Assembly (NCBI GenBank): GCA_964036045.1
Contig: OZ038383.1
Location: forward strand, 8,448,430 to 8,512,429
Direction: 5' to 3'
Length of the DNA: 64,000 nucleotides
DNA from: Eutreptiella sp. 'Long Island Sound 2002'
Taxonomy: Eukaryota; Euglenozoa; Euglenophyceae; Eutreptiales; Eutreptiaceae
Shown here: positions 34,642 through 46,424 of the stretch, piece by piece
Layout: each line of letters starts with the position of its first letter
Position numbering within the stretch: the first letter of the stretch is position 1
Notes under the pieces: model-generated
What the model was told of the DNA's origin: nothing
What the model saw: the letters and a program-made list of their open reading frames with translations, nothing else
Database searches by the model: none
Program-made: the position numbers and the translations under genes

Positions 34642-35290
34642 TTACGGAAGGGGCTCATCTGCCCCCTTGATTTCGAAGCGGCCCCCTTCTGTTGGCCTTT
34701 CATTAACCTGAATCCTTGGAAAAAAAATTCCCTCATCCTGAGTTGTGTATACGTCAGCGGGACTAACGGATCCAACCCCGCTTTGTTTTTTTGTCCTCGG
34801 AAGTCCTCGGAAGCTTCTTCGAGCACTGGTAGACCTGGTTATGGGGCCCATATACGCCACCCTTATTGGTGGAAGATGTGTTTTGGTCGTTATTTTGTTG
34901 CTCCCAAATGAGGTCCACAGGTTGCTTCTTTCGTCCCGGACCCTTTGAATCGCTGGTCAGGCTCAACCGCATGCCCTTTGAGTACGTGCTGGAGTATTGA
35001 TCTTGTTCCTTGGACCCTCGTCCCTCTGCACAGCGGTTGATCCACCCACAGCAAGGCACCAACTCACAGCTACACAACTACAGCACTGGCCCTAGGGCAC
35101 CTCAAACCTCAAATCTCATAACTTTCAGGAAAACAAGGCCCCGGAATGGGGAGGAATCAATACCCTAGAGGCACTCATCGTCTGAGTCATATTCCCAGAC
35201 CCTCCCCTGGCAACATCACCATCAGCATAATCAGTCCAAACCTCTTGTTGGCTTGGTGGGGATGGTGCAGCTGAGTAGAAACTGATGTTA
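34642..35290 (-). CDS. Uncharacterised three-exon gene (C-terminal part)
   Basis: Exons 35290-35164 (acceptor ccttatcttatag, donor TCTAGG|GTATTG), 35077-34835 (acceptor gccagtgctgtag, donor AACCAG|GTCTAC) and 34737-34642 (acceptor tatacacaactcag, stop TAA) join with agreeing phases and no internal stop. That is 42 + 81 + 31 codons. The product is polar and disordered-looking: a Ser/Pro/Gln start, a Cys cluster (CSCELVPCCGWINRC), a Lys/Gln/Asn stretch (KKQPVDLIWEQQNN), and DEGIFFPRIQ near the end. No known domain is recognised. Introns are 86 and 97 nt. The upstream exon is not found. Phase agreement across three exons is the main evidence. Confidence 0.45.
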
Positions 35291-35828
35291 CTATAAGATA
35301 AGGAGGTGGATGGCCACACCCAAGGCAGACACTATTTTGCAAATGGGGAATGCTCCTAATCACATGAAGGAAACCATGAACATCAATGAGGGTTGAGTTC
35401 CGAAATCTCATGGAGCCCAGGCTTCTTTGTTTTTCTGGGGAGGCAGGTATGGCTTTCTTTTTCTACTTTGGTGTGCGAGCACTTTCTCGACTGGAGTCAA
35501 TACTACACCTAGTAGTGGTGACTTCTCCTCTTGCTGGCATTTTTTTTCCTACCCCTCAAGGCAAAATCAATGAAAATGAAAATATACTCACATAAGCCAT
35601 ATCTCACCTTTCGCACATCAGTAATAAAATACAGGCAAAACACCATGTACAATGCCCTGATAACAAGGTGAGTGCATCAAACTACTGGGGTTGCCGCATG
35701 AGGCGCACCCATGCAAATAGTAGTATGTGGCCTGATTGCCCTATCAGAGAGAAGACACAGAATGGAGGGAAAGCACGTACGCAAGGCTACCAGACTTTGT
35801 ATGTTCCCAAGATTGTATACTGTTGAAA

Positions 35829-36241
35829 TCAGAGCATAATTATGATGATGATGCCTTGCACAGCCGTGTACAACGCATTACGTGACAACCAGAAGAAGCG
35901 GATCACCCCTCGGTTCTTGACGGTATGTGGTTGGTTGGTCACCGCCAGTTGCGAGCGATATTGTTGGCTGTTGTTCAGAGGGTTGCATGCAGTTGTGTGC
36001 AGCTGTGAGGGACGCCTTGACTTGTCTCCAGCTACGTACCATTGACATGTCCTCCAGCTCAGAGCAATCCGGATGTATGTTGCTGTTAGCAGTGCAGCCC
36101 TGGCGAGCAGGTGGAGAAAGGCACATACCTCCTCCCTGGTGGGTTCTCGCTTCAAAAGCTGATTTGGCGCTGGTTGCAATTCCACGTTGTCCTGGGCTGC
36201 CTTGTGTAGTGAAGGTCCAATCCCTGAAGCCATGCCTGATC
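35829..36241 (-). CDS. Uncharacterised three-exon gene with a C-terminal hydrophobic tail
   Basis: Exons 36241-36129 (acceptor ttttcctgtcctcag, donor GAGGAG|GTATGT), 36099-36040 (acceptor acctgctcgccag, donor TCAATG|GTACGT) and 36002-35829 (acceptor gcgtccctcacag, TGA) join in phase 0 throughout. The first has an amphipathic LHKAAQDNVELQPAP stretch. The second is 20 codons with two Cys. The third ends in a hydrophobic segment (YTAVQGIIIIIML), which could be a tail anchor. The introns are only 29 and 37 nt, with clear GT..AG ends and pyrimidine tracts. No family is recognised. The N-terminus is missing. Confidence 0.5.
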
Positions 36242-37219
36242 CTGAGGACAGGAAAATGCAAACACACAATTCAATTCATGATTCCTTCAGGGAAGAGCGA
36301 GGGTGAGGGGTGGATGTGGCAGAGGGTGAGGGTGTCTGTGAAGGTGAGGGTGGAGGATGCGAGGTGAGCGGCAGGCTTCCCAGCTCCTGGCACCCTGCCA
36401 CCCACAGCCCCTGCACCAGAACAACCTGGCAACCAAAACAAATGTTGGGTCAAAATTTTGCGCGCCTTGACATGAGTGGGGGGATGGGCTGGAGGATGGA
36501 CAATAGACTCATCATGGTGGTGTTGACACACCAAGGCATATGGGGGGCGCAGCTTTGGTGTTCCGGTATCAGCAGTATTGAGGTTGAGCAACATCCCTCA
36601 GCCTGTAAAACAGCCATTCCTAAGCCGCAAAATGGCAACCCCTGGTAAGAACTGATGTTTCCAGTGCACTGTGTCATGCAAAGGCACGGGGGGGGGGGGG
36701 GGCACCTTTGTTGATGCCAAGTTTTTTCAGTGCTGAAAAGCAAGCTTTGGGATTCTGCAAGGAACACAAAACAATTGTTTCTGGGTGTGGGGGTTCGAAC
36801 ATGGTAAAGATAAGATGATATCCATTTTGCAACCCTCGTTCTCAGATCATAAATCATGAAGTGGTGACAATGACCCAATGCCGCATTCCATCAAAAGATG
36901 CTATTTCCAAGCGACAGGGATCACGGGAAAGGAGGTGTTATCCACATAAGCAAATTGCAACTGTCACTACTCTTTTGACCAGCCGCTGCACGGCGAAAAA
37001 TTTCGCAGAACAGGTACACTTTTCACGGACCAAAAGTGCTTCTCACACATGTACACCCTCTTTCAACACCATAGCCACCCACCCAGGTATGCACTGGATT
37101 AGGAAGTTGCTGACCGAGTCCCCCTTGCAGAAACACTGGGCAAATGTGGTCCGCTACAACGGGAACCAGTTGCAGCTTTACCCTCTTGTCAACCAAGGGG
37201 GGCGGCCTGCTTAAATTCT
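36242..37219. other. No supported gene
   Basis: GAGGGT-rich and poly-G stretches (about 36690). Acceptor-like sites occur upstream of the 35829 gene, for example tgttttggttgccag near 36425 on the minus strand, so its earlier exons may lie here. Confidence 0.25.
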
Positions 37220-37690
37220 AGACCCCAACCGGGTGCGAAAACTTTTGGGGGTCTGGAGGGGGGGGGGGGGGGGGTAGGTGGGTGGGCCGGTCAGCCGCCG
37301 GGGTCCCTAGAGGGGTGTCAGTGGGTACCCCAACATACACACCTCAAAATGATCCCCATGACGCGCTGATCATTTTGAACATACAGAAATGGGGTAAAAA
37401 ATTTTTTCAGAAAAAAATTGCCCATTGGCTCAGGCTCCCATCAGCCAAGGTCAGACCCGAAGGTCAGGTCAGGGATCAAAAAATTTTCTGTGTTTTTCAA
37501 ACATTTTTGAATTCTCCACAAAATTCTGAGTATTTTGAGTATAGACACATAGGGTGAAAAAAAAATATATCCCCTCAAGAAGAGCAAAAAAAAAATTTCG
37601 GCGCCTTTGGCGCCAACCCTTTCCCCCAAAATCTCAAATGGGAGAAAGACGGGTTCGAAAACTTTGGGGGGGTCTGGAGGGGGGGGAGGG
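37220..37690. repeat. Dispersed G-rich repeat, copy A
   Basis: A long G-run with ggtctggaggggg, then acctcaaaatgat, gctgatcattttgaacat, and finally gaattct-cacaaaattct, ttttgagtat and acacatagggtga. The same blocks in the same order recur at 56280-56600. A short relative of the last block is at about 26268-26312. Confidence 0.6.
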
Positions 37691-38453
37691 GTCTGGAATT
37701 CGAACAGGCCACCCCCCTTGTTGTCAACCATGTGGGGCATGGCGCATCAGTGCCCATGCGTTGGCGAAGTGGACTGAATGAGCTTTTGGGCACTGCTTGC
37801 AAAACTATCTGGCCAGCCCAAACACAAGTAGAGTAGAAGACAAGGAAGCATGCACTGCAATGAATAGTAGGGCTTTGGCTGTGAACCAGTTTTGCAGGAC
37901 ATCAAAAGAGCACATCATCCTATTTCAGCCTTTGGCGACCTCTTGGGCAATCACCACCTTCCAGAGAACCCACCCAAAGAATGCACATGCCACTGTATTA
38001 ATAATTTTAAGTCCATTCACACAAATTTATGCAAAGTTACGCGCATTTACCGGGCTGGTCCATTTGATGGAGGCTTGGGTTTTGTTGCCAGGTCATGGGA
38101 ACAAGGTTGTAGTGTTATCACCGGATCTGGGACATGGCCTCGATATCAAAAACAAGTCTTCTGTTGGAAAATGTGAGCGGAAATTAGAGCAAATCAATCC
38201 ACCCTCAACTGAACGGCTAATGAACAATGATAATGATATCCTGTTTTGGCTCTGCCTGTTGACAGGATGTTGTAAGGAAAATCATTACAGCTGTGAAGAA
38301 GAGCATCTTACAGGGTTTTTGGTTGGGAGATAATCAACAAAGGCAGCTAGCATAAACACCCGGTCCCTTCAAGTGATGTTGCATAACGAGCTGTGAAACC
38401 ATCTGAGCGTGCGAACAATATCTACCATGCCCCTAGCCCTGCCATAAGACACC
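37691..38453. other. No supported gene
   Basis: A plus-strand ORF of 178 codons (37797-38333) has no recognisable domain or splice pattern; it may be chance. Confidence 0.2.
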
Positions 38454-38698
38454 TCTGATACTGGCCATACTCATCGATGTGGAGGCAAAGCCCAGCGCAG
38501 TGGGAGCCGGATGCACCTGTGGTCCGGCTGCAAAGAGCTCTGATTTGGCGTGGGGGCCGGCTGAAAGCGTCACTGTTGTCAGGGCCAAAGCAGCAGCTCC
38601 CAGACTGAAGCTGATCACCTGCACTGAGCTGGGACTGGAAAAGAGGGGCTGTACAGGAACAGTTCCATATGCCACTGCCTGTTGCATTTTGTGGTACC
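38454..38698 (-). CDS. Possible first coding exon with a targeting-type leader
   Basis: After the acceptor tgttcactgttttgcag (38699) an ATG follows about 11 bases in. The frame runs to the donor ATCAGAG|GTGTCT at 38453. The predicted N-terminus has a hydrophobic core (VISFSLGAAALALTTVTL) then an Ala/Ser/Pro-rich stretch (KSELFAAGPQVHPAPTALGF). That resembles the leader of the Hcf106-like gene in this window and the bipartite leaders of proteins imported into complex plastids. The mature part is not found, so the product is unknown. Confidence 0.35.
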
Positions 38699-38699
38699 T

Positions 38700-39944
38700 G
38701 CAAAACAGTGAACAGCCAGGCTGGCAGAAGTGATTGCAATGGAACGGTCTACACCTGAATTCCGTCATCGCAATCCTGCGGATATCGTTGTCCTTTCCCA
38801 TGCTTGTCCCTTGTCACTGTCCCTGCCTGTTGTTCCCCCAAGACACAAACGGGGGAAGCTCCAGCAGAATCAGAACCCACTGCCAGCAGCTACCCCTAGT
38901 CAACCGACTGCTCCTGCAGACATACGAAACTGCGCCCAAGGCAAAGACCAATCCTTCAGCTACAAAGCACATCCATATATAGTGGACCACATCACCAGAA
39001 TGAAGAGAAGCCTGTGTATGCTGTGATCAAACGTTGATCGAAAAGCACAAAGAGCATGGACAGGTCCAGAAACTCGATCCTGGGCATGTGTAGCGGCCAA
39101 TGTGCAACACGGACCACCTGTTGGCATTGTCACCGATATTCTCGTAGGGCGCCTGCTATTTGATTGGCTAGATTCATCATTGCATCTTGCAATTTCAGCC
39201 CTGAAAACTAGGTATTTTATGGAACGTGGACCCCGATACTGGCACATGTGCCACTGGGACCACAAGATCCCTGGGAGCTCAATGGTGTTCTGCTATGTGA
39301 AATGCAACTTACCTCCCAAGCTGCCACCCAAACCCCAAAGCCAGTGGCACTCTTTTCAACCAATGGCTGAGTCCAGTTCACTGTCTTCATCAGTTGTTTT
39401 ATCACCAGCTTCATAGCTTGTTAATTTGTGGCTTGCCCTGGCGGGGCCCAGCATGGACGGATTGTCGAACCGTCGGTTCCAGGGGCAAAAGAAAAAGTGC
39501 GACTGTCCCGCCGACGGAAATAGATTGGAAGGCAAGGGGCCATGATCACGGTCAAATCCTGCGCAAACTGCTAGGTGCAACTCCTAACTCCTGTAACTGC
39601 AGCAAACCATCTGTTCATTGTGCCACTTCCCAGAGAAAAGACCACAAAGGGGTCATCCACATGCAGTGTGGCCAGGACGTTCCCTATCTGGGAAAAACAA
39701 ATGAAATGGGGTGTTACACCCAAACCCCCAAAACGGCTGTAGGTTGTTACAGCGGGGGACAGCAAATTGTACCTGGCAGGAATGGAACTACCACTTGAAC
39801 ATTTGCTGGTATGGTGTTCCACCAACTCGGACACCCAGTGCTTGCCAGAATGGTGCAACAAAGTGTCCATAGAGTGGACACCATGTCCAGAAAAAAATCC
39901 CAATCCACTCTTGGCCTGCCTAACCCACTCTTGGTCTGCCTAAC
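38700..39944. other. No supported gene
   Basis: Several ORFs of 60-130 codons on both strands, none recognisable. Near 39870-39900 a block beginning acaaagtgtccatagagtgg appears that recurs at 42283, both leading into CCCTAA repeats, so the repeat domain effectively begins here. Confidence 0.25.
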
Positions 39945-39979
39945 CCCAACCCTAACCCTAATCAAGACTGAATATTGGG

Positions 39980-41079
39980 ACCGAGCTGGTGGGGGAGGGA
40001 ACATCAGCTATGACTGGTGAGGGACATCAAGAATGATTCACACATTGATGGCTCTTGACAAAGTGAAATCAGCTTGCAAGTGAACCCCATCACCACGAGG
40101 CCCACTTTCAAGGCTTTTTGGACTTCTGAGGGGCCAAAATGCCCCAAAATGGGCTCAAAGTGGGCTCATTTCACCCGTTTGTGCACCCCAAATGGTCTAG
40201 GATGAGGTTTGGAAAACTGCGTTTTTGACCCATTTTTGACCCATTTTTGGTCCCAAAACAACCCATTTTCGAGGCATTTTAGGATTTTCGGAGGACCAAA
40301 ATGGGCCACCACCACATCAAAACGGTCCAAAAACACTTGTTTTTAGCGTCGCACATGGTCTAGGATCATTTTTGAGAAAGGTCATCTTTGTGCCCCTACT
40401 GGACCCTGTTGACCCATTTGGGCACCCACCTGTTTGGGCTTGAGCTTGCAGCTTGCCGCAGCCTAGTGGGCCTAGTTATTGGGGTCTAGGCGTCCGTTTG
40501 GGCAATTCTGAGGGGTGGAAACCACAAAAAGTGGGGGGTTGCGGGTGGAGTAGGTGCCCTCGGAATCGCATTTTGAGCCATGTAGCCAAAGATATGGCCT
40601 ATTCTTGGTTTGTGGCTGCCGGCATTTGGAGCTTCTTGGGGCCTTTTTGGGCCGTTTCCCGGACATATCATTGAGTTAGAGGGCCGCAAAGAGCTCGTTG
40701 ACACGGGGAAGTCAAGCCGCACATGAAGTGTAACCACCGTTTCCCTTCGTTTGGCCGTTTTGAATGTGTTCCAGGGCTTTTTTGGCCCAAAAATGGCTGT
40801 TTTTGGCCCTAAACTGCAGTTTTTGAAACTGAGGTCCGCCACTTGCGAATCCCGTTCCCGGCCGCCACCGTTGAGTTTCTTGCTCAAACTTTGTGTGATT
40901 GTACTTCACACCCATAGGTATCATCCACCAAAATTTCAGCCGAATCTGAAGCACCACGACGGAGTTCTGATTTTTTCCCATTTCGCGCGTGCTGCTTGCT
41001 TGCTTGCTGCTAAACCTGGTAGGTCCACCCTAGACACTAAAAAGGGTTATAAAACCAAGACTGGTTCTACCAGCTCGGT
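39980..41079 (+). mobile_element. 1.1-kb TIR element, copy 1
   Basis: Begins ACCGAGCTGGT and ends ACCAGCTCGGT, exact reverse complements. About 1,100 bp. Near the right end is a tgcttgcttgct microsatellite, then a block aaagggttataaaacc. It has no transposase. A 133-codon minus-strand ORF is open in every copy but most differences between copies change amino acids, which argues against a real protein. Confidence 0.65.
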
Positions 41080-41111
41080 GACCCTAACCCTAATCAAGAC
41101 TGAATATTGGG

Positions 41112-42231
41112 ACCGAGCTGGTGGGGGAGGGAACATCAGCTATGACTGGTGAGGGACATCAAGAATGATTCACACATTGATGGCTCTTGACAAAGTGGAA
41201 TCGGCTTGCAAGTGAACCCCATCACCACGAGGCCCACTTTCAAGGCTTTTTGGACTTCTGAGGGGCCAAAATACCCCAAAATGGGCTCAAAATGGACTCA
41301 TTTCACCCGTTTGTGCACCCCAAATGGTCTAGGATGAGGTTTGGAAAAATGCGTTTTTGACCCATTTTTGGTCCCAAAACAGCCCATTTTCAAGGCATTT
41401 TGGGATTTTCGGAGGACCAAAATGGGCCACCACACGCTCAAAACGGTCCAAAAACACTTGTTTTAGCGTCGCACATGGTCTCGGATCATTTTTGAGAAAA
41501 GTCATCTTTTTGCCCCTACTGGACCCTGTTGACCCATTTGGGCACCCACCTGTTTGGGCTTGAGCTTGCAGCTTGCCGCAACCTAGTGGGCCTAGGTATT
41601 GGGGTCTAGACGTCCATTTGGGCAATTTTGAGGGGTGGAAACCACAAAAAGTGGGGGGTTGCGGGTGGAGTAGGTGCCCTCGGAATCGCATTTTGAGCCA
41701 TGTAGCCAAAGATATGGCCTATTCTTGGTTTGTGGCTGTCGGCATTTGGAGCTTCCAGGGGCCTTTTTGGGCCGTTTCCACGACATATCATGGAGTTAGA
41801 GGGCCGCAAAGAGCTCGTTGACATGGGGAAGTCAAGCTGCACATGAAGTGTACCCACCGTTTCCCTTTGTTTGGCCGTTTTGAATGTGTTCCAGGGCTTT
41901 TTAAACCCAAAAATGGCTGTTTTTGGCCCCAAACTGCAGTTTTTGAAACTGAGGTCCGCCACTTGCGAATCCCGTTCCCGGCCGCCACCGTTGAGTTTCT
42001 TGCTCAAACTTTGTGTGATTGTACTTCACACCCATAGGTATCATCCACCAAAATTTCACCCGAATCCGAAGCACCACGACGGAATTCTGATTTTGGCCCA
42101 TTTCGCGCGTGCTGCTTGTTGCTTGCTGCTTGCTGCTTGCTTGCTGCTTGCTGCTTGCTTGCTAAACCTGGTAGGTCCACCCTAGACACTAAAAAGGGTT
42201 ATAAAACCAAGACTGGTTCAACCAGCTCGGT
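41112..42231 (+). mobile_element. 1.1-kb TIR element, copy 2
   Basis: Same 11-bp ends; about 1,120 bp. The GCTT microsatellite is longer than in copy 1. Confidence 0.65.
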
Positions 42232-42385
42232 GAACCTCACCCTAACCCTACCCCCAACCCTAACCCCTAACCCTAACCCCAACAAAGTGTCCATAGAGTG
42301 GACATCATGTCCAGAAAAAAGTCCCAACCCTGCCCAACCCTAACTCTAACCCTGTCGCTGTCCCTAATCAAGACTGAATATTGGG

Positions 42386-43561
42386 ACCGAGCTGGTGGGG
42401 GAGGAAACATCAGCTATGACTGGTGAGGGACATCAAGAATGATTCACACATTGATGGCTCTTGACAAAGTGAATTCGGCTTGCAAGTGAACCCCATCACC
42501 ACGAGGCCCACTTTCAAGGCCTTTTGGACTTCTGAGGGGCCAAAATACCCCAAAATGGACTTCTGAGGGGCCAAAATACCCCAAAATGGGCTCAAAATGG
42601 GCTCATTTCACCCGTTTGTGCACCCCAAATGGTCTAGGATGAGGTTTGGAAAACTGCGTTTTTGACCCATTTTTGACCCATTTTTGGTCCCAAAACAGCC
42701 CATTTTCAAGGCATTTTAGGATTTTGGGAGGACCAAAATGGGCCACCACCACCTGAAAACAGTCCAAAAACACTTGTTTTTAGCGTCGCACATGGTCTAG
42801 GATCATTTTTGAGAAAAGTCATCTTTTTGCCCCTACTGGACCCTGTTGACCCATTTGGGCACCCACCTGTTTGGGCTTGAGCTTGCAGCTTGCCGCAGCC
42901 TAGTGGGCCTAGGTACGGGGGGTCTAGGCGTCCGTTCGGGCAATTCTGAGGGGTGGAAACCACAAAAAGTGGGGGGTTGCGGGTGGAGTAGGTGCCCTCG
43001 GAATCGCATTTTGAGCCATGTAGCCAAAGATATGGCCTATTCTTGGTTTGTGGCTGCCGGCATTTGGAGCTTCTTGGGGCCTTTTTGGGCCGTTTCCCGG
43101 ACATATCATTGAGTTAGAGGGCCGCAAAGAGCTCGTTGACACGGGGAAGTCAAGCCGCACATGAAGTGTAACCACCGTTTCCCTTCGTTTGGCCGTTTTG
43201 AATGTGTTCCAGGGCTTTTTTGGCCCAAAAATGGCTGTTTTTGGCCCTAAACTGCAGTTTTTGAAACTGAGGTTTGCCACTTGCGAAGCCCGTTCCTGGC
43301 CGCCACCGTTGAGTTTCTTGCTCAAACTTTGTGTGATTGTACTTCACACCCATAGGTATCATCCACCAAAATTTCACCTGAATCTGAAGCACCACGACGG
43401 AGTTCTGATTTTTTCCCATTTCGCGCGTGCTGCTTGCTTGCTTGCTTGCTGCTTGCTGCTTGCTGCTTGCTGCTTGCTTGCTTGCTTGCTGCTAAACCTA
43501 GTAGGTCCACCCTAGACACTAAAAAGGGTTATAAAACCAAGACTGGTTCCACCAGCTCGGT
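42386..43561 (+). mobile_element. 1.1-kb TIR element, copy 3
   Basis: Same 11-bp ends; about 1,176 bp. It has an internal duplication of a roughly 33-bp block (cttctgaggggccaaaatacc) near its left side and the longest GCTT tract. Confidence 0.65.
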
Positions 43562-43575
43562 GACCCTAACCCTAA

Positions 43576-44515
43576 CCACGAACCAACATTCCTTAGGGGG
43601 GAAAAAAAAGAGGTGTTAAGGAACGTCATGAGTGTGGCCCGCTCGGTTCACCTTTCCTAAACGCCCTTGGGCGCCACTCCATGATCGTCTAATCAAATTC
43701 AAAACTGGAAAATTGTTTGCAATTCAATGGCACCAATTGAGTCTTTGGCACGGTGCTTGCGGCTTATGTCTAATTTTTCACCCCAAACTAGACCGACCTG
43801 CTTAGGCATACTTTTTTTTGAGTTCCTTACGCTCAAGGCGTCATTTAGTGTACTTGGGAGAACCCCGGAAAGTAGAAGGTCCATTTATGTACAGTTCCGG
43901 TGCTCCTAGAAACTGGGTAGACTGGGTAGACGTGAGGTCCAAGCAATGCACCCATGATGCATACTGATGCACTTTGCTCCATGCACTGCATTTGCACCAC
44001 CACGTGTAACCAGTGAATGATGCCTTGAGGGCTTGGCAGATCGACTGCACAACTGTATGGAGAGTCAACACATTATGTGTCCTAGTTGGTGTGTGCCGAC
44101 AGTCACCTGACCTTCAGCGTACTCTATGCACCACGCATGGCACACCCAATGCTACACCGTTGTATGATGAATTAGGGGTATCCACGACTGCAAATGCCCA
44201 TGCACCCATGATGCTTACTGACGCCCTACACTCCATGCACCACCACGTGTAACCAATGAACGATAGCCCTGTGGGTGTGGCAGACCGATTGCACTACTGT
44301 ACGAAGAGTCGACACAAAGTTATGACTAGGCAGCTATAGTCATGGATATCCCTTATCCATCACACAACGGTGTAGCATCAAGTGTGTCATGCATGGTGCA
44401 TAGAGTACATTGCACGTCAGGTGATTGTCAGGGAGTGAACCTAGACCACAAAATGGGGTCCATCCTGGGAATGTTTGCTGCATGCGGGAAATAGGTCTTT
44501 TTTTTCTATATTTAG
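43576..44515. other. No supported gene
   Basis: Contains two similar stretches (about 43940-44060 and 44195-44310) sharing tgcacccatgatgc, ccaccacgtgtaaccaatgaa/ccagtgaa and a gtcgac/gtcaaca block, so a local tandem duplication of about 250 bp. It may include the 5' exon of the next gene. Confidence 0.35.
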
Positions 44516-44886
44516 GACGGGGCACAGTGGTGGTGTGGTGCCCGAGCATGGGTCCCTGTGCGTGTTGCAAGCACCCGGGCTGGAGCATCAGCAGGTACTA
44601 CTACTGTTTCTGCCATGTGTGTCACTACACCTGCGGGCAGCACCGCTGTCAAGAGGGGCGTGGGCCTCTCAATGTGGCTGGGATAGGGAAGGCCGGCAGC
44701 ATCGCCAGCATCACCAGAGGCAAACAGTCAACCACCAGGTAAGCGGAGGAGGGGTCCGCCACGGGTGCTGGGCCCTGCCCCACCCAATAGGGACACAATC
44801 CCCAGTAGAGTACCCCAGGGCACCAAGCATGGCATGTGAGCCAAATGGGCACCTCATGGCAGGGGGCGGAAGGAAGATGGGCAGGA

Positions 44887-44920
<34 letters not shown>

Positions 44921-45199
44921 ATGCACCAAGCCCCCAACCACACCCCCTCATGGGTGCCCACAGAGCAGAGCAGAGAGTCAGACCCCCCGCACGCGAGGGG
45001 GCACCGACTACTCTCCCAGAAAGCCAACAGTCAAGGGGAGAGGGGACTAACAGAGGCACTAGCAGAGTGCAGGAGGGTAGCCAGAGGTAAGATGAGGACT
45101 GCCCCCACAGTCAGCACCCCCTGTTGCAGTCGGGGGGCCACAGGCGCCACAAAGGATGAGGATGTGGAGGAGGCTGAGCTGGCCGTCAGGGCCTCCTGA
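44516..45199 (+). CDS. Cys/His-rich, probably zinc-binding protein (three 3' exons)
   Basis: Exons 44516-44738 (acceptor ttttttttctatatttag, donor ACCAG|GTAAGC), 44964-45086 (acceptor gtgcccacag, donor CAGAG|GTAAGA) and 45130-45199 (acceptor ccctgttgcag, TGA) join with matching phases (2, 2). The first exon has a dense Cys/His module: WCPSMGPCACC, then YYYCFCHVCHYTCGQHRC, ending QEGRGP. It resembles in style the N-terminal module of the Ulp1-type ORF in T (YLWCMHCEGCGFC then RGRAHP). The second exon is Arg/Gly/Gln-rich and the third acidic (TKDEDVEEAEL). The first intron (225 nt) holds an (AC)n tract; the second is 43 nt. The 5' end is not found. Function unknown; nucleic-acid binding or a transposon-derived protein are possible. 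Confidence 0.55.
44887..44918. repeat. (AC)n microsatellite
   Basis: About 16 AC units inside the first intron of the Cys/His-rich gene. Confidence 0.95.
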
Positions 45200-46163
45200 A
45201 GGGTCGAGCTGGTCAGTCCCCAGCGGGAACAATGAGGGCTGCCGCTGCCGCGCCACCCCTGCCATTCGACATCCATGCCAACAGTGCCTGGGGCAACCTC
45301 AACGCCACCGTCTTTGCACCCCCCTCTGCGCACAGGGCAGGGCAGGGCTCATCACCATCTGCTCAAAAAATAGTTTTCATCAATAAATCAAATTTTTCCC
45401 CAACTTTGTTGCATCTTGATGCAACCGATTCTCTGTGAAGTGGAATTGACAATCCATTCCAAGCCAAATTTTTGATACTGTGACCACTCACAATCATCAT
45501 ATTATTATCTCCTAACCAAAGCACGTTTCAGGTCCGCTCATGTAGTTTTCCCCCTACTTGGGCGCTGGGTGCTGGGGAGTGGTCTTGCGAAAGGCAACAG
45601 AATTCGCCATTTCGAGGTGAAAAGGTCACCTTGGGTCCCCAATGACTGGGGCTTGCTTGGGTGTGGGATGAGCACTTATGTAGTGCAAACTGTGAAATCT
45701 AAAACCCCAACCCTTAGAACTGCCCACTCTAAAGTGTTGCCTTCAAAAAAAAAAGACAGCAATGCATCTTTGTCCGTTTGTCTTCTGTTTTGCACAAACC
45801 CAGGCAAAGCAAGGCAGGAATGATAAACATACGGAAAGGAAAATCTGGCTGACAAATCTTTTTGACAGCAGTTGTGACTGAGATGGACTGCAACTTGCAC
45901 AATTGCTTTGTGACTAAGCAAAAGTACGGCGCTGGTAGCCCTAAACAGGGCGGTTAATCCCTCACAGTCAAATGTTTGCACGATTCAGCAAAGAAACATG
46001 GATGGACTCAAAATCTGTGTTAAGAAAGGCTTGAAACGTGAAGACATATACCCTTGCAGAGTAAGTGCCGTCCTGAGACGTCTCAGTGCAGCAGCACCGT
46101 GTATTTGCCCTGCTACACTGTCACCCAAAATGAGCAACTGCAGCATGGCGCTCGTTGCAGTCA
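45200..46163. other. No supported gene
   Basis: No recognisable exon or repeat. The left part is the likely 3' flank of the Cys/His-rich gene. Confidence 0.3.
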
Positions 46164-46424
46164 TTACAGACCAGCAACTGTTGGCAACTGTCGCTGTGAT
46201 GCACCAAATGGAGTCCTAAAATTGATGCAGGGATCTCCCATGCTTCTTTGTGGACAAAAGCTCTTATCAATAAGGTGAATGCGAAGTATTTGTACAAGAC
46301 ATACTCCTCAACAAGTGTAGAGTAAAATGTCTTGAGGAAAGCTGTCAAAATCCATCCACGAGAGCAATGCATCCAATCAGGCAACCACTGTGCCATCTGC
46401 GGCACATTGTTTGCACCTGAAGCA
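46164..46424 (-). CDS. Uncharacterised gene, two 3' exons
   Basis: Exon 46424-46305 (acceptor agcggtggttag, donor GAGGA|GTATGT) and exon 46215-46164 (acceptor gcatcaattttag, TAA) agree in phase. The join makes STLVEETPFGAS. The first exon is rich in Trp and aromatic residues (QWLPDWMHC, WILTAFLKTFY) and may be an amphipathic or membrane-associated segment. No family is recognised. The intron is 89 nt. Confidence 0.35.

Larger units (their letters stand above)
39945..43575. repeat. Telomere-like (CCCTAA)n DNA holding three direct copies of a 1.1-kb element
   Basis: CCCTAA repeats and variants occur at 39948-39960, 41082-41093, 42238-42270, 42335-42366 and 43562-43575. Between them are three elements bounded by an 11-bp inverted repeat: 39980-41079, 41112-42231 and 42386-43561. 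CCCTAA is on the plus strand throughout. Confidence 0.9.
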
